Source: Pseudomonas sp. 102515 (lineage in GTDB: Bacteria > Pseudomonadota > Gammaproteobacteria > Pseudomonadales > Pseudomonadaceae). Taken from it: a stretch of DNA of 64,000 nt. The stretch is taken from NCBI RefSeq assembly GCF_031085165.1, contig NZ_JAVHTY010000008.1, positions 1 through 64,000 on the forward strand, read 5' to 3'. The notes under the pieces were generated by a model that did no database searches, had not been told where the DNA came from, and was given only the letters and a program-made list of their open reading frames with translations. Both the position numbers and the translations under genes were made by a program. Shown here piece after piece: positions 11,453 to 20,414 of the stretch. The stretch's first letter is position 1. Each line of letters begins with the position of its first letter.

Positions 11453-12067
11453 ATGACTACCCAACCCCTGCGCGTCGGTATCGGCGGACCGGTCGGCTCC
11501 GGCAAGACCGCCCTCACCCTGGCCCTCTGCCGCGCCCTGCGCGAGCGCTACAACCTGGCGGTGGTGACCAACGACATCTACACCCGCGAAGACGCCGATT
11601 TCCTGGTGCGCAACGAAGCCCTGGCGCCCGAGCGCATCCTGGGCGTCGAAACCGGCGGCTGTCCGCACACCGCCATCCGCGAAGACGCCTCCATCAACCT
11701 GGAAGCGGTGGACCAGCTCAACCGCCGCTTTCCTGGCCTGGACCTGATCCTGGTGGAATCCGGCGGCGACAACCTGTCCGCCACCTTCAGCCCGGAGCTG
11801 TCCGACCTGACCCTCTATGTCATCGACGTCTCGGCCGGCGACAAGCTGCCGCGCAAGGGCGGCCCCGGCATCTGCAAGTCGGATCTGCTGGTGATCAACA
11901 AGATCGACCTGGCGGAGCAGGTCGGTGCCTCCCTGGAGGTGATGGATCGCGATACCCGCAAGATGCGCGGCGACAAGCCCTTCGTCTTCAGCAACCAGAA
12001 GACCGGTCTGGGCCTGGAAGAGATCATCGCCTTCATCGAGAAGCAGGGTCTGCTGACCGCCGCCTGA
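11453..12067 (+). CDS. ureG: Urease accessory GTPase UreG
   Basis: UreG is the SIMIBI-class GTPase that drives nickel delivery to apo-urease. The P-loop GPVGSGKT lies at 12-19 and the metal-binding CPH motif at 70-72 (ETGGCPHT). The ESGGDN switch region and the NKID base-recognition motif are all intact in 204 residues. It has an AGGAG-type ribosome-binding site and is co-transcribed with ureEF. ureD and the structural genes ureABC are not in the window. Confidence 0.96.
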   Translation: MTTQPLRVGIGGPVGSGKTALTLALCRALRERYNLAVVTNDIYTREDADFLVRNEALAPERILGVETGGCPHTAIREDASINLEAVDQLNRRFPGLDLILVESGGDNLSATFSPELSDLTLYVIDVSAGDKLPRKGGPGICKSDLLVINKIDLAEQVGASLEVMDRDTRKMRGDKPFVFSNQKTGLGLEEIIAFIEKQGLLTAA

Positions 12068-12096
12068 GTCCAGGAAACCATCCTCAAGGAGCCCCC

Positions 12097-12669
12097 ATGA
12101 AACATGCCAAGATCCTCGCCACCGCCGCCCTGCTGCTCGCCCCGGCCCTGGCCTTCGCCCACCCGGGTCATGCCGAGAACGGCCTGGCCGCCGGGGTGCT
12201 GCACCCCCTGACCGGTCTCGACCACCTGCTGGCCATGCTCGCCGTGGGCCTCTGGGCCGCCCAGCAGCAAGGCAAGGCGCGCCTGGCGCTGCCCTGCACC
12301 TTTGTCGGCACCATGCTGATCGGCGGCCTGCTGGGCTTCGCCGGGCTGGAGCTGCCCTTGCTGGAGACCGGCATCGCCGCCTCGGTGCTGGCCCTGGGTC
12401 TGCTGGTGGCCCTGGCCGCCCGTCCGCCAGTGGCCGCCGCCGTCGGCCTGACCGCCGCCTTCGCCCTGTTCCACGGCGTGGCCCACGGTCTGGAATTGCC
12501 GGAGATGGGCAATCCCTGGGCCTATGCCCTGGGCTTCGTCGCCGCCACCGCGACCCTGCACGGCCTGGGCTATGCCGTGGTGCGCTACCTGCCCCAGGCG
12601 GCCACGCCGCTGGTGCGGCTCGCCGGTGTCGCCACGGCCGTGGCCGGGGGTTGGCTGCTCGCCGCCTGA
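12097..12669 (+). CDS. HupE/UreJ-family nickel permease
   Basis: This 190-residue membrane protein has a cleavable signal peptide (cut after AFA at 21), several hydrophobic helices and the family nickel motif HPLTGLDH (36-43, HX5DH). HupE/UreJ proteins take up nickel, and the place directly behind ureG fits supply of metal to urease. It converges on the phosphoesterase gene, with only four bases between the stops and no terminator seen. Confidence 0.88.
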   Translation: MKHAKILATAALLLAPALAFAHPGHAENGLAAGVLHPLTGLDHLLAMLAVGLWAAQQQGKARLALPCTFVGTMLIGGLLGFAGLELPLLETGIAASVLALGLLVALAARPPVAAAVGLTAAFALFHGVAHGLELPEMGNPWAYALGFVAATATLHGLGYAVVRYLPQAATPLVRLAGVATAVAGGWLLAA

Positions 12670-12673
12670 TCCG

Positions 12674-13930
12674 TCAGGCGATCCCCAGCTGCTGGCGCAA
12701 CCGCGCCAGCACGCCCTCGTCCGCCACCGCCGGCAGTTGCGCGGTATAGCCGCCAAAGCCGGCGAAGCGACTGGCGAAATCCACCTCGAGCACGAATCTG
12801 TTGTCGAACTGCGGCGAGGCCACGGGTGCCAGCACCTCGGCCGAATAGGTGTCGCGCGGATCGCTGCCCAGGCGCACGGGCAGGTCGCCGCTTTGCTGGC
12901 GATAGGCGACCCAGGGCGAATAGGTGAAGGCCTCCAGCCGGCCCCGCGCCAGGTCCAGCTCCAGCAGGCGCAGCAGGCCGTTGCCGCCGGCATATTCGGT
13001 CTGGTAGTTGATCAGCAGGAGATCCACCGGATGGCCCAGGTCATTGACCATCCGCAGATGACCGCTGCCGTGGTTGTGGCCATTGAGGGTCAGGAATATC
13101 TGGTCGTTGCGGCGGATCAGCCGATTCCATAGCCGCACCCCGGTGTCGTTGCGCCGGGTGGAGAGCACCGCCTGGCCGTTCACCAGGTCGACGATGTTGT
13201 GCGAGGCCAGGATGGTCGGCAGGTGCGGATAGCGATCCAGCACGCCCTGGGCCCAGTCCAGACTCTGGTCCGAGGGGCACCAGTCCAGGGTCAGCAGCAG
13301 GAAGCCCTGTCCCAGCGCCGAGAAACGATGGGCCTCGTTGAGACCGGTGACATCGCGCTCGATGAAGGTGGCCTGGCGCGCCGCCCGTTCGCGGCCGAAA
13401 TACTGGGTGAAGAGTTCGCGACCGTCACGCAGGCGATCCTCGGTGTAGAGTTCGACGACATCATGGTCGCCGGTCATGACGCTGTAGGGCACCCCGGCCT
13501 GCTCCAGTCGTGCCATGGCGTGACTGGCCAGGGCCCACTCGCCGCGCTGCTCGGCGTTTTCCACCAGATCGCCCAGGTGCACCACGAAGGGCAGGTTCAG
13601 CGCCGCGGCGTTGTGCGCCAGCCAATGGGTCTGGGCATGAAAGGCCAGCGCCGGCGGATAGCCCAGGTGGCCATAGCGCTCCACCCGGCGGGCATTGGGC
13701 AGCATCTCGTGGTTGTTCTCGCTGTAGTACTGGGTATCGGGGAGGACGCCGAGCACGAAGCTGGTGCGCGACGGCAGCGGCGCCAGCGGTGCGAAGGCAT
13801 GCCGCTCGAACCAGTGGGCACGGCGTTCCGGCAGGCCGTAGCGCTGGGTCGGCTTGCAGGCGGCCAGCAGCGGCAGACCGGCCAGCGCCAGGCACAGCCG
13901 GCGCCGTTTGAAATCGGGCGAATCGGTCAT
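12674..13930 (-). CDS. Lipoprotein metallophosphoesterase
   Basis: The 418-residue protein begins with an Arg-rich lipoprotein signal (RRR at 9-11, lipobox LAAC with Cys25). It then shows calcineurin-type phosphoesterase motifs: PDTQ (D65), GDLVEN (120-125), GDHD (154-157, in place of GNHD) and GHNHGSGH (about 302-309). It is therefore probably an envelope-anchored phosphatase or phosphodiesterase of unknown substrate. It starts 10 bases after the stop of the glycosyltransferase gene on the same strand, which suggests a shared role in the cell envelope. The ATG at 13930 was chosen because it gives a proper signal peptide. Confidence 0.85.
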   Translation of the reverse strand: MTDSPDFKRRRLCLALAGLPLLAACKPTQRYGLPERRAHWFERHAFAPLAPLPSRTSFVLGVLPDTQYYSENNHEMLPNARRVERYGHLGYPPALAFHAQTHWLAHNAAALNLPFVVHLGDLVENAEQRGEWALASHAMARLEQAGVPYSVMTGDHDVVELYTEDRLRDGRELFTQYFGRERAARQATFIERDVTGLNEAHRFSALGQGFLLLTLDWCPSDQSLDWAQGVLDRYPHLPTILASHNIVDLVNGQAVLSTRRNDTGVRLWNRLIRRNDQIFLTLNGHNHGSGHLRMVNDLGHPVDLLLINYQTEYAGGNGLLRLLELDLARGRLEAFTYSPWVAYRQQSGDLPVRLGSDPRDTYSAEVLAPVASPQFDNRFVLEVDFASRFAGFGGYTAQLPAVADEGVLARLRQQLGIA

Positions 13931-13940
13931 CACAGCGGCC

Positions 13941-15620
13941 TCAGGGCAGGTAGTAGGCCTGCCAGCGATTGTCGTTGAAGCGGCCTTCCAGCACCGGTCG
14001 GCGACTGGCCAGCGGGGTACCGGCCAGGGCCGCCTGGTTGTCGACGTCGAGCAGCACATAGGCGGGTCGGGTGACCTGGGCGAGCTGCGCCGCCTGGCCG
14101 ACATCGAGGAAGGTCGGCAGCGGCACGTCGTAGTCGAGGTTCATCAGGTAGCGGAAGGCCTTGGTGTCCTGGCCCAGGCCAAAGAACACCAGTTGCCCGG
14201 GCTCGCCCTGGCGCAGGCTTTCCAGGCGGGTGACGAAGGCGCGGGTGTCGTAGCGCAGCGCCTGCATCGGATCCAGCGCCAGCACCACCAGCAGCCATTG
14301 TGCCAGGGCCGCCGCAGCGAGGGGCATGCCCAGGCGGAAGGCACCGCGCTCGCGCCAGGCGGCCACCAGGGCGAACAGCGTCAGGATGGCGAAGGCGCCC
14401 AGCAGGAAGCGCAGGTCCAGCTCGGGCCACCAGCCCGCGGCCTGCAGCCGGGGTTGCTGCAGCTTGACCAGCACCCCGAGCACAACCGGAAAGATCACCA
14501 GCAACGGCAGGAACAGCCGCCGTACCCAGGCCAGGGCACCTTGCCCCTGCAGCAGCACCCAGGCGCCGAGGGCGGCGCAGGCCGGAATGGCCGGCAGGAT
14601 GTAATAGGGTTTCTTGAAGGTGGGGATGGACAGGGCCACCAGGATCAGCGTGGCGAAGCCGGCCAGCTGGAGCAGCAGGCGACTGTCCGCCTGGGCCTGG
14701 CGCAGCCGCCAGTGGTACCTCAGCGTCGGCAGGGCCAGCAGTGCCAGGGGAAAGGCCGGGGCGTAGCGGTAGAGACCCAGTTGCAGGAAGTACCACCAGG
14801 GATAGCCGGCACCGTCGGTGTCGTCCAGCCGTCCGGAGACCTGCATGCGCAGCACGTCTTCGACGAAGACCGGGCCGCCGGTACGCCAGGCCAGGCCGAA
14901 CAGCAGGGCGGAGCACAGCGCCAGCACCACGGCCCCTACCAGGCCGTAGCCGACGCTGCGCCGCCAGTCGCCCTGCACCAGCCAGTAGACGCAGACCACG
15001 CCACAGGGCTCGATCAACCCCAGCGGCCCGCGCACGGCGAAGCCGGCGGCCATGCACAGGAACACCAGGGCGCGCCGCCGGGACAGGCCACGCTGGTCGG
15101 CGCTCCACAGCAGATAGAAGCAGCCCAGCGCCGCCAGGGTGACGAATTGATCGAGGCAGATGGAGCGGGCCTTGGCGAGGAAGCCATTGGTGAGCAGCAG
15201 CACCAGCACCGCCAGCAGGCCCCAGGTGCGGGACCGCTCGGCCAGCAGGCGATAGAGCAGACCGACGATGGCCGCCGAGGCCAGGGCGGTGGGAATCACC
15301 GTGGCCAGGCGATTGACCTCGCCGAACAGCTGGGCGAAGACGTCTATCAGCAGGGTGGAGGTGGCGGGATAGTCGGGGTAAGGCTGCCCGTAGCTGGTCG
15401 GAAAGGCACTGGCCCCGTGGCGAAACATCTCCTGGGCGAATAGCGCGAAGCGACCGTCGAAGCCGATGAAGGGCTGCTCCCACAGCCCCAGGGTGAACAG
15501 GGGCACCGCCAGCAGACACAGCGCCAGACTTTCGAGGCGCAGGCGCGCCAGACTCGGGATGGACGACACGCGGCAGGACTCCGGCAGGCTGGGAAGGACG
15601 GGCTCGCGCCTCGGCGCCAC
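13941..15620 (-). CDS. PMT/ArnT-like polytopic glycosyltransferase
   Basis: The 559-residue protein has about a dozen predicted membrane helices. An early periplasmic loop holds the GFDGRFALFAQEM segment, which corresponds to the catalytic D/E-GRYA region of ArnT and PMT_2 (GT-C) enzymes. Such enzymes move a sugar from a polyprenyl-phosphate carrier to lipid A, protein or glycan. The acceptor cannot be read here, and no arnBCADEF genes are nearby, so aminoarabinose transfer is not implied. The N-terminus is uncertain: the first 25 residues are not membrane-like and a later start is possible. Confidence 0.78.
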   Translation of the reverse strand: MAPRREPVLPSLPESCRVSSIPSLARLRLESLALCLLAVPLFTLGLWEQPFIGFDGRFALFAQEMFRHGASAFPTSYGQPYPDYPATSTLLIDVFAQLFGEVNRLATVIPTALASAAIVGLLYRLLAERSRTWGLLAVLVLLLTNGFLAKARSICLDQFVTLAALGCFYLLWSADQRGLSRRRALVFLCMAAGFAVRGPLGLIEPCGVVCVYWLVQGDWRRSVGYGLVGAVVLALCSALLFGLAWRTGGPVFVEDVLRMQVSGRLDDTDGAGYPWWYFLQLGLYRYAPAFPLALLALPTLRYHWRLRQAQADSRLLLQLAGFATLILVALSIPTFKKPYYILPAIPACAALGAWVLLQGQGALAWVRRLFLPLLVIFPVVLGVLVKLQQPRLQAAGWWPELDLRFLLGAFAILTLFALVAAWRERGAFRLGMPLAAAALAQWLLVVLALDPMQALRYDTRAFVTRLESLRQGEPGQLVFFGLGQDTKAFRYLMNLDYDVPLPTFLDVGQAAQLAQVTRPAYVLLDVDNQAALAGTPLASRRPVLEGRFNDNRWQAYYLP

Positions 15621-15826
15621 TATCGCCCAACAACCTTAGGGATCGCTGAAACCAGGCTGACGGCAGGCTGACAGGAGCCGCAGGACAGAGCGGTTCGGCT
15701 GCGAGGCGGTCGCGACTATGCCGCTGAATTGAATATTTTTCATGACAGCTGCATCCAAAGCGCCGGCTGCCGGGTATAGCCCCTACAGTCCAGCCGACTG
15801 TACCCCTCACAATCCGGAGCAAGCGC

Positions 15827-16354
15827 ATGAACAACACCTCTAGCCGTTGCAGCATCCTGGCCCTGACCGCCCTGCTGAGCACCCCGTTGCTGGCCCAAGG
15901 CGAGTTGCCCGAGGCCGTCCGCGTCCCCGCCGGCAACAGCCTGATGCTGGAAACCGTGGGCAAGGGCACCATCGTCTACGAATGCCGCGACAAGAAGGAC
16001 ATGCCCGGCCAGACCGAGTGGTTCTTCGTCGGTCCCAAGGCCGACTTGCATGATCGAAAGGGCAAGCAGGTGGGTCGCTACTACGGTCCGCCGGCGACCT
16101 GGGAAGCCGCCGACGGTTCCAAGGTGGTCGGCAAGCAACTGGCCGTCGCTCCCGCCGGCGCTGGCAACCTGCCCTATCAGCTGGTGGAGGCCGCGCCCGC
16201 CGAGGGCAAGGGCGCCTTCCAGGGCACCACCTACATCCAGCGCACCGCGCTCGAGGGTGGCGTCGCCCCGGCCAAGGCCTGCACCTCGGCCAACAAGGGC
16301 GAACAGCGGACCGTGAACTACCAGGCCGACTATCTGTTCTGGAAGAAGGGCTGA
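15827..16354 (+). CDS. Secreted DUF3455-family protein
   Basis: The 175-residue protein has a signal peptide (about 1-23). Its mature domain resembles DUF3455: LPEAVRVPAGNSLMLE at the start, YECRDK with C53, GPPATWEAADGSKVVG in the middle, and C152 near the C-terminal YQADYLFWKKG. C53 and C152 could form a disulfide. The biochemical role of the family is not established. It is followed within 90 bases by an ECF sigma factor and its anti-sigma, which makes it a candidate target of that pair. Confidence 0.82.
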   Translation: MNNTSSRCSILALTALLSTPLLAQGELPEAVRVPAGNSLMLETVGKGTIVYECRDKKDMPGQTEWFFVGPKADLHDRKGKQVGRYYGPPATWEAADGSKVVGKQLAVAPAGAGNLPYQLVEAAPAEGKGAFQGTTYIQRTALEGGVAPAKACTSANKGEQRTVNYQADYLFWKKG

Positions 16355-16403
16355 GGTACGGGGGACAGCCCGTACCGGATCGGCTAGGCTCGGCTGATCC
16401 GGT
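16355..16403 (+). promoter_or_regulatory. Two overlapping hairpins in the sigma-factor leader
   Basis: Hairpin 1 pairs GGTACGGG (16355-16362) with CCCGTACC (16369-16376). Hairpin 2 pairs ACCGGATC (16374-16381) with GATCCGGT (16396-16403). They share bases 16374-16376, so the full stems cannot form together. They lie between the DUF3455 stop and the GTG start of the sigma gene. Neither has a T-run. This may be a 3' processing or attenuation structure. Confidence 0.5.
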
Positions 16404-16437
16404 CGCCACCCTGGCGTACCCAGCCTGGCGCGCCCTC

Positions 16438-16965
16438 GTGACCGACCGCTCCCCTGATCCAGCCGCCCTGCTCGCCGCCTGTGCCCGGGGCGAGCGCGCC
16501 GCCCTGCAGCGCCTCTACCAGAGCGAGGCGCCGCTGTTGCTGGGTATCGTCCTGCGCCTGGTGCGCGATCGCGGGCTGGCCGAGGACATCCTCCACGATG
16601 CCTTTCTGCGCATCTGGCGCGGCGCCGCCGGGTTCGCCCCGGAGCGCGGTTCGGCGCGTGGCTGGATGTGCAGCGTGGCACGCAACCTCGCGCTCAACGC
16701 CTTGCGCGATCGCCAGCGCCTGGTGCCCCTGGCAGACGGCTGGGAGCCCCTGGCCGAGTCTGCCGATCCGGCGCGAGAGGCCGACGGCCGCCGCCTGGAG
16801 GGCTGCCTGCAGAACCTGGAAGCGCCACGGCGGGAGGCGATCCTGGCCGCCTACCTGGACGGCTGCTCCCATGGCGAGATCGCCCAGCGCCTGCAGGCGC
16901 CGCTGGGCACGGTGAAGAGTTGGATCACGCGGGGCCTCAAGGCGCTCAGGGAGTGCATGACATGA
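16438..16965 (+). CDS. ECF-type RNA polymerase sigma factor
   Basis: The 175-residue protein has sigma region 2 (about 20-88, with LAEDILHDAFLRIWR as the 2.2/2.3 core) and region 4 (about 128-172, helix-turn-helix HGEIAQRLQAPLGTVKSWI). It has no region 1 or 3, as in ECF/SigK-type factors. The start is a GTG. Its stop overlaps the ATG of the anti-sigma gene (ATGA), the usual coupling for such pairs. It likely controls its own locus, including the DUF3455 gene; the inducing signal is unknown. Confidence 0.92.
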   Translation: MTDRSPDPAALLAACARGERAALQRLYQSEAPLLLGIVLRLVRDRGLAEDILHDAFLRIWRGAAGFAPERGSARGWMCSVARNLALNALRDRQRLVPLADGWEPLAESADPAREADGRRLEGCLQNLEAPRREAILAAYLDGCSHGEIAQRLQAPLGTVKSWITRGLKALRECMT

Positions 16966-17672
16966 ACGGCGACACCACCCTGCCCCCGGACGAAGAACGC
17001 GAACGCCGGGCCGGCGAATACGTGCTCGGTACCCTGGACGCCGAGGAGCGCCGTCGGGTGGAAGGTGCGCTGGCGACGGACGCCTTGTTGGCCGCCGCGG
17101 TGGCGCGCTGGGAGGCGCGGCTGCAGCCGCTGGCCGAGCGAGTGCCACCCGTCGAGCCCGGCGCGAATCTGTGGCCGCGCATCGAGCGCAGTCTGGGTGA
17201 GGCCGACACGCGGGTCATCATCCGGCGCGAGTCGCTGTGGCAACGGCTGGCGCTCTGGCAGGGTCTGAGTGCGGCAGGACTGGCCGCCAGCCTGGTGCTC
17301 GCGTCGCTGTTGCTGATGCGTCCGGTCCCCACGCCAAGCTACCTGGTGGTGCTGGCGGCGCCCAGCGATCGGACGCCTGGCTGGGTGATCCAGACCGCCA
17401 GCGCCCATGACCTGCAGCTGATTCCGCTGGGGCGCGATGCCGTGCCGAGCGGCAAGACCCTGCAATTCTGGACCAAGGCCGATGCCTGGCAGGGTCCGGT
17501 GTCGCTGGGTCTGGTCCAGCCCGGGCGTACCCTGCAGGTGCCGCTGGACCGGCTGCCGCCGCTGGAAGCCAACCAGCTGTTCGAACTCACCCTGGAAGAC
17601 CAGGGCGGCTCGCCCACCGGTCGACCCACCGGGCCGATCCAGTTCATCGGCCGGGCGGTGAAGGTGCTCTAG
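16962..17672 (+). CDS. RskA-type membrane anti-sigma factor
   Basis: The 236-residue protein has a cytoplasmic N-terminal sigma-binding part with the EYVLGTLDAEERR motif (19-32) typical of RskA-type anti-sigmas. One membrane helix (about 101-120) leads to a periplasmic C-terminal domain (about 125-236). The zinc HXXXCXXC motif of ZAS anti-sigmas is absent. It should hold the preceding ECF factor at the membrane until released, probably by regulated proteolysis. The start overlaps the sigma stop by four bases. Confidence 0.9.
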   Translation: MNGDTTLPPDEERERRAGEYVLGTLDAEERRRVEGALATDALLAAAVARWEARLQPLAERVPPVEPGANLWPRIERSLGEADTRVIIRRESLWQRLALWQGLSAAGLAASLVLASLLLMRPVPTPSYLVVLAAPSDRTPGWVIQTASAHDLQLIPLGRDAVPSGKTLQFWTKADAWQGPVSLGLVQPGRTLQVPLDRLPPLEANQLFELTLEDQGGSPTGRPTGPIQFIGRAVKVL

Positions 17673-17681
17673 CGAGCGCCC

Positions 17682-18440
17682 TTAACTCTGGCGGTGGATG
17701 TTGAAGTTGCTGAACGCCTGGCAGGTCGCCATGAGCTGGATGCGGTTGATGTTGACGTGCTTGGGCTGGTTCAGCGTCCAGTGGATGGATTCGGCGATGT
17801 CGTCCGGCGTCAGGGGTTCGGTGCCGGCATAGACGGCATCGGCCTTGGCCTTGTCGCCACCGAAGCGCACCACCGAGAACTCGCTTTCGGACAGGCCCGG
17901 CTCGATGTTGGTCACCCGCACGCCCGTGCCCAGCAGGTCGGATCTCAGGCTCAGGCTGAATTGCTTGAGGAAGGCCTTGGTGGCGCCATAGACGTGGCTG
18001 CCCGGATAGGGATAGTCGCCCGCCACCGAGCCCAGGTTGACGATGCCGGCACCGGCGCCATGGGCGATCAGTCGCGGCAACAACAGGCGGGTGCAATAGA
18101 GCATGCCCTTGATGTTGGTATCGACCATGGTGTCCCAGTCGTCCAGGTCGCAGCTCTGCGCCGGCGTGTTGCCCAGCGCCAGACCGGCATTGTTGACCAG
18201 GGCGCGCAACTGGTTGAATTCCTCCGGCAGGCCGGCGACCGCGGCTTCCACGGCAGCGCGATCCTGGACGTCCAGCACCAGCGGCAGCACCTTGGCCTGC
18301 CCGGACAATTCTTCGGCCAGGGCGTGCAGGCGATCCTCGCGGCGGCCGGTGATGACGATCGACCAGCCGTCCTTGGCGAAGCGGCGAGCGGTGGCGGCGC
18401 CGAAGCCGGAGGTGGCGCCGGTGATGAAGATCGAAGACAT
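17682..18440 (-). CDS. YdfG-like NADP-dependent short-chain dehydrogenase
   Basis: The 252-residue SDR has the cofactor loop GATSGFG (7-13), the NNAG motif (about 82-85), catalytic Ser and YGATK (about 149-153), and the IEPGLSESEF segment seen in YdfG-type serine/3-hydroxy acid dehydrogenases. Substrates in the family include L-serine, L-allo-threonine and malonic semialdehyde; which applies here is unclear. The ATG at 18440 has AAGGAATC upstream. It converges on the anti-sigma gene with a nine-base gap, and lies downstream of the aconitase X gene with 250 bases between. Confidence 0.88.
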   Translation of the reverse strand: MSSIFITGATSGFGAATARRFAKDGWSIVITGRREDRLHALAEELSGQAKVLPLVLDVQDRAAVEAAVAGLPEEFNQLRALVNNAGLALGNTPAQSCDLDDWDTMVDTNIKGMLYCTRLLLPRLIAHGAGAGIVNLGSVAGDYPYPGSHVYGATKAFLKQFSLSLRSDLLGTGVRVTNIEPGLSESEFSVVRFGGDKAKADAVYAGTEPLTPDDIAESIHWTLNQPKHVNINRIQLMATCQAFSNFNIHRQS

Positions 18441-18690
18441 GAAAGATTCCTTCTGCGAGGGAGTTTGGCCGAGGCCCACGATAGCTCAGGGGCATTGGTC
18501 AGGCGAATACTCAGATCGCCGGGAATCCAGCGGATCAGTTATAACGCCCTGGTATTGCGAGGTTTGCCGCGCACTGGCGAATTCTTGAACAGTTCTCGCC
18601 AGGCCAGGCGCCCTGGGCCCCACGCCCGGCTGTGCCAAGCTTATCCACAGGACGATCCACGGAATTCCTGTACAGAACTGGGACGGGGGT

Positions 18691-20412
18691 TCAGGAGGAT
18701 AAGTCCGCCTGGGCGAGCCAGGCGGGCGGTTCGGCCGGCGCCAGTCCGGTGCAGGCCGCCTCCACACAGGCGGCGAGGCCGGCGAAGCGCAACTCGCGAC
18801 CCGTGAGGCCCGGGCCGTAATGGGCGAACTTGCCGGAATTGGTCAGCAAGGTACGGGCCTCGGGCGGCACCAGGGGCTCGCCGAGCATGCACCAGCAGGT
18901 GTCCCCTACCAGCTGGGCGCCGAAGGCTTCCAGCTCGGCCAGACTACCGGCCCGTTCGGCCGCTGCGCGCACGTCTCGCCCCAAGGTGATCACCAGGGCC
19001 ACCTCGGGATGCCGCTGCCGCCCGCGGCAGAGCTCAGCCAGGCGCCGGCATTCCTCGGCGGAAAAATGTGGATTGCCCAGGGCCACCAGTTGCACCTCAC
19101 GCGCGGCGGCGCTGTCCAGTTCGGCCCAGGCCTGGCGCAGGTCGGCCAGGTCTATGTCCTCGCCCTCCAGCTCGGGCGCAGCGACCGCGGCCAGGGTCGG
19201 CGCCTCGGGCGTCACCCCGACCAGATGGAACAGCGGCGCCGCCGAGGTGGTGGCGAAGGCGGCGCCAAAGGCCTTGAGATCGTCGCGACTGGGCTGGGCA
19301 TGTTCCAGACCCAGCACCGCGGGGATCCGGGTGGGCGAGCGCAGCCCGATCCAGTAGCCGAGCAGCGGGTAGAAGGCGTCGTCATGGCCCTCGGGTACGG
19401 TGACCTGGAAGACCTTGGCCGCGCGGCGACCGCTGTCCAGATGGCAGCCGGCCAGGGGCGCCCGACCGGTCAGGGCGGTGCAGATATCGAGGAAATCAGC
19501 GTATTTCTGGGTACGCGCGCCCAGCACGCTGTTGGCGAAGACCACGGCATTGGATTCGGCCCAGACCACCTGCTCGCCCAGGGTCGGGGCGCTGTCCAGC
19601 AGATAGGGCGCGCAAGTGAAGGTGGGACGGCAGCCGAGGGCCACATAGGCCTCGGCCAGGGCACTGGCCGGTTCACCCAGCGCTGGCGCCACACCCTGCT
19701 CGCGCCAGCGGCGCTGATCCACCGACACCGCATTGAGGCTGGTGGACACCCGCACTCGACCGCCCCACTCCACCAGTCGCTGGGCGAAGGCCAGGCTGGC
19801 CGGGCCGGTGTAGATGCAGCCGTCGATATGGGCCTGGGTGATGTCGAGCAGCTCGCGGGCACCCTGCAGGTGCGCCATGCGCACCAGGATCTTCATCGCC
19901 GCCTGGACGGCCTGGCCCTCGGCGCCCGCCAGCTTGGCCTGGTCGGTCGCGCTGAGCTGCAATTCGGCAGGGGTCTCGGTAGAGGTGCGGGGAAAGAGGT
20001 CTCCGGGCGCACCGACCCACCCATCGTTTACCGCGATCTCGTCCTGCTCGGCGAGGGCCGCGAAGGCCTCGGCGCCCAGGCTGATGACCGGCAGGGAGCG
20101 ACCGAAGAGTTCCTCCGCGACGATGGCGCCCAGGCTGAGAATCTCGTCCGGCTCGGCCAGCAGCAAGGCCGCCGGCCCGCGTCCCGCCAGCAACAGCTCC
20201 AGCAGCACGGCGCTGCCGGTGCAGGAGCCGCGGCCACTGGGAATGGCCAGGATGCGTCCGGCCAGTTCCAGGCCGTGCAGGGGATGGTGGCGATCGATCA
20301 CCCGGCCGCTGGCCGGATCGACGCCACCCCAGAAACTCAGGCCCAGGGGCGCCCAGGCCAGGCGTCCCCGGGCATGGCCCGCGACCAGACAGCGACCGCG
20401 GACCGCCGCCAT
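18691..20412 (-). CDS. Aconitase X, fused small and large domains
   Basis: The 573-residue protein joins a swivel domain (DUF126, about 1-135, with the SGRGSCTGS loop at 59-67) to an aconitase X catalytic domain (DUF521, about 150-560, with LDITQAHIDGCIYTG at 189-203). Fused bacterial aconitase X includes cis-3-hydroxy-L-proline dehydratases, which give delta-1-pyrroline-2-carboxylate; the substrate here is inferred only by family. The start at 20412 lies two bases beyond the livF stop, so translation is coupled to the LIV transporter. The open frame runs far upstream as a shadow of livF, and that extension is not real. No delta-1-pyrroline-2-carboxylate reductase lies in the window. Confidence 0.87.
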   Translation of the reverse strand: MAAVRGRCLVAGHARGRLAWAPLGLSFWGGVDPASGRVIDRHHPLHGLELAGRILAIPSGRGSCTGSAVLLELLLAGRGPAALLLAEPDEILSLGAIVAEELFGRSLPVISLGAEAFAALAEQDEIAVNDGWVGAPGDLFPRTSTETPAELQLSATDQAKLAGAEGQAVQAAMKILVRMAHLQGARELLDITQAHIDGCIYTGPASLAFAQRLVEWGGRVRVSTSLNAVSVDQRRWREQGVAPALGEPASALAEAYVALGCRPTFTCAPYLLDSAPTLGEQVVWAESNAVVFANSVLGARTQKYADFLDICTALTGRAPLAGCHLDSGRRAAKVFQVTVPEGHDDAFYPLLGYWIGLRSPTRIPAVLGLEHAQPSRDDLKAFGAAFATTSAAPLFHLVGVTPEAPTLAAVAAPELEGEDIDLADLRQAWAELDSAAAREVQLVALGNPHFSAEECRRLAELCRGRQRHPEVALVITLGRDVRAAAERAGSLAELEAFGAQLVGDTCWCMLGEPLVPPEARTLLTNSGKFAHYGPGLTGRELRFAGLAACVEAACTGLAPAEPPAWLAQADLSS

Positions 20413-20414
20413 CG

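Noticed and set aside
13930-15972. Minus-strand frame of 680 codons over the glycosyltransferase
   Set aside because: It is another frame of the same DNA; the 559-codon frame has the membrane helices and GT-C motif.
18641-18649. Perfect DnaA box TTATCCACA
   Set aside because: It is isolated, with no cluster, no A/T-rich unwinding region and no dnaA/dnaN nearby. Probably chance or a minor regulatory site, not an origin.
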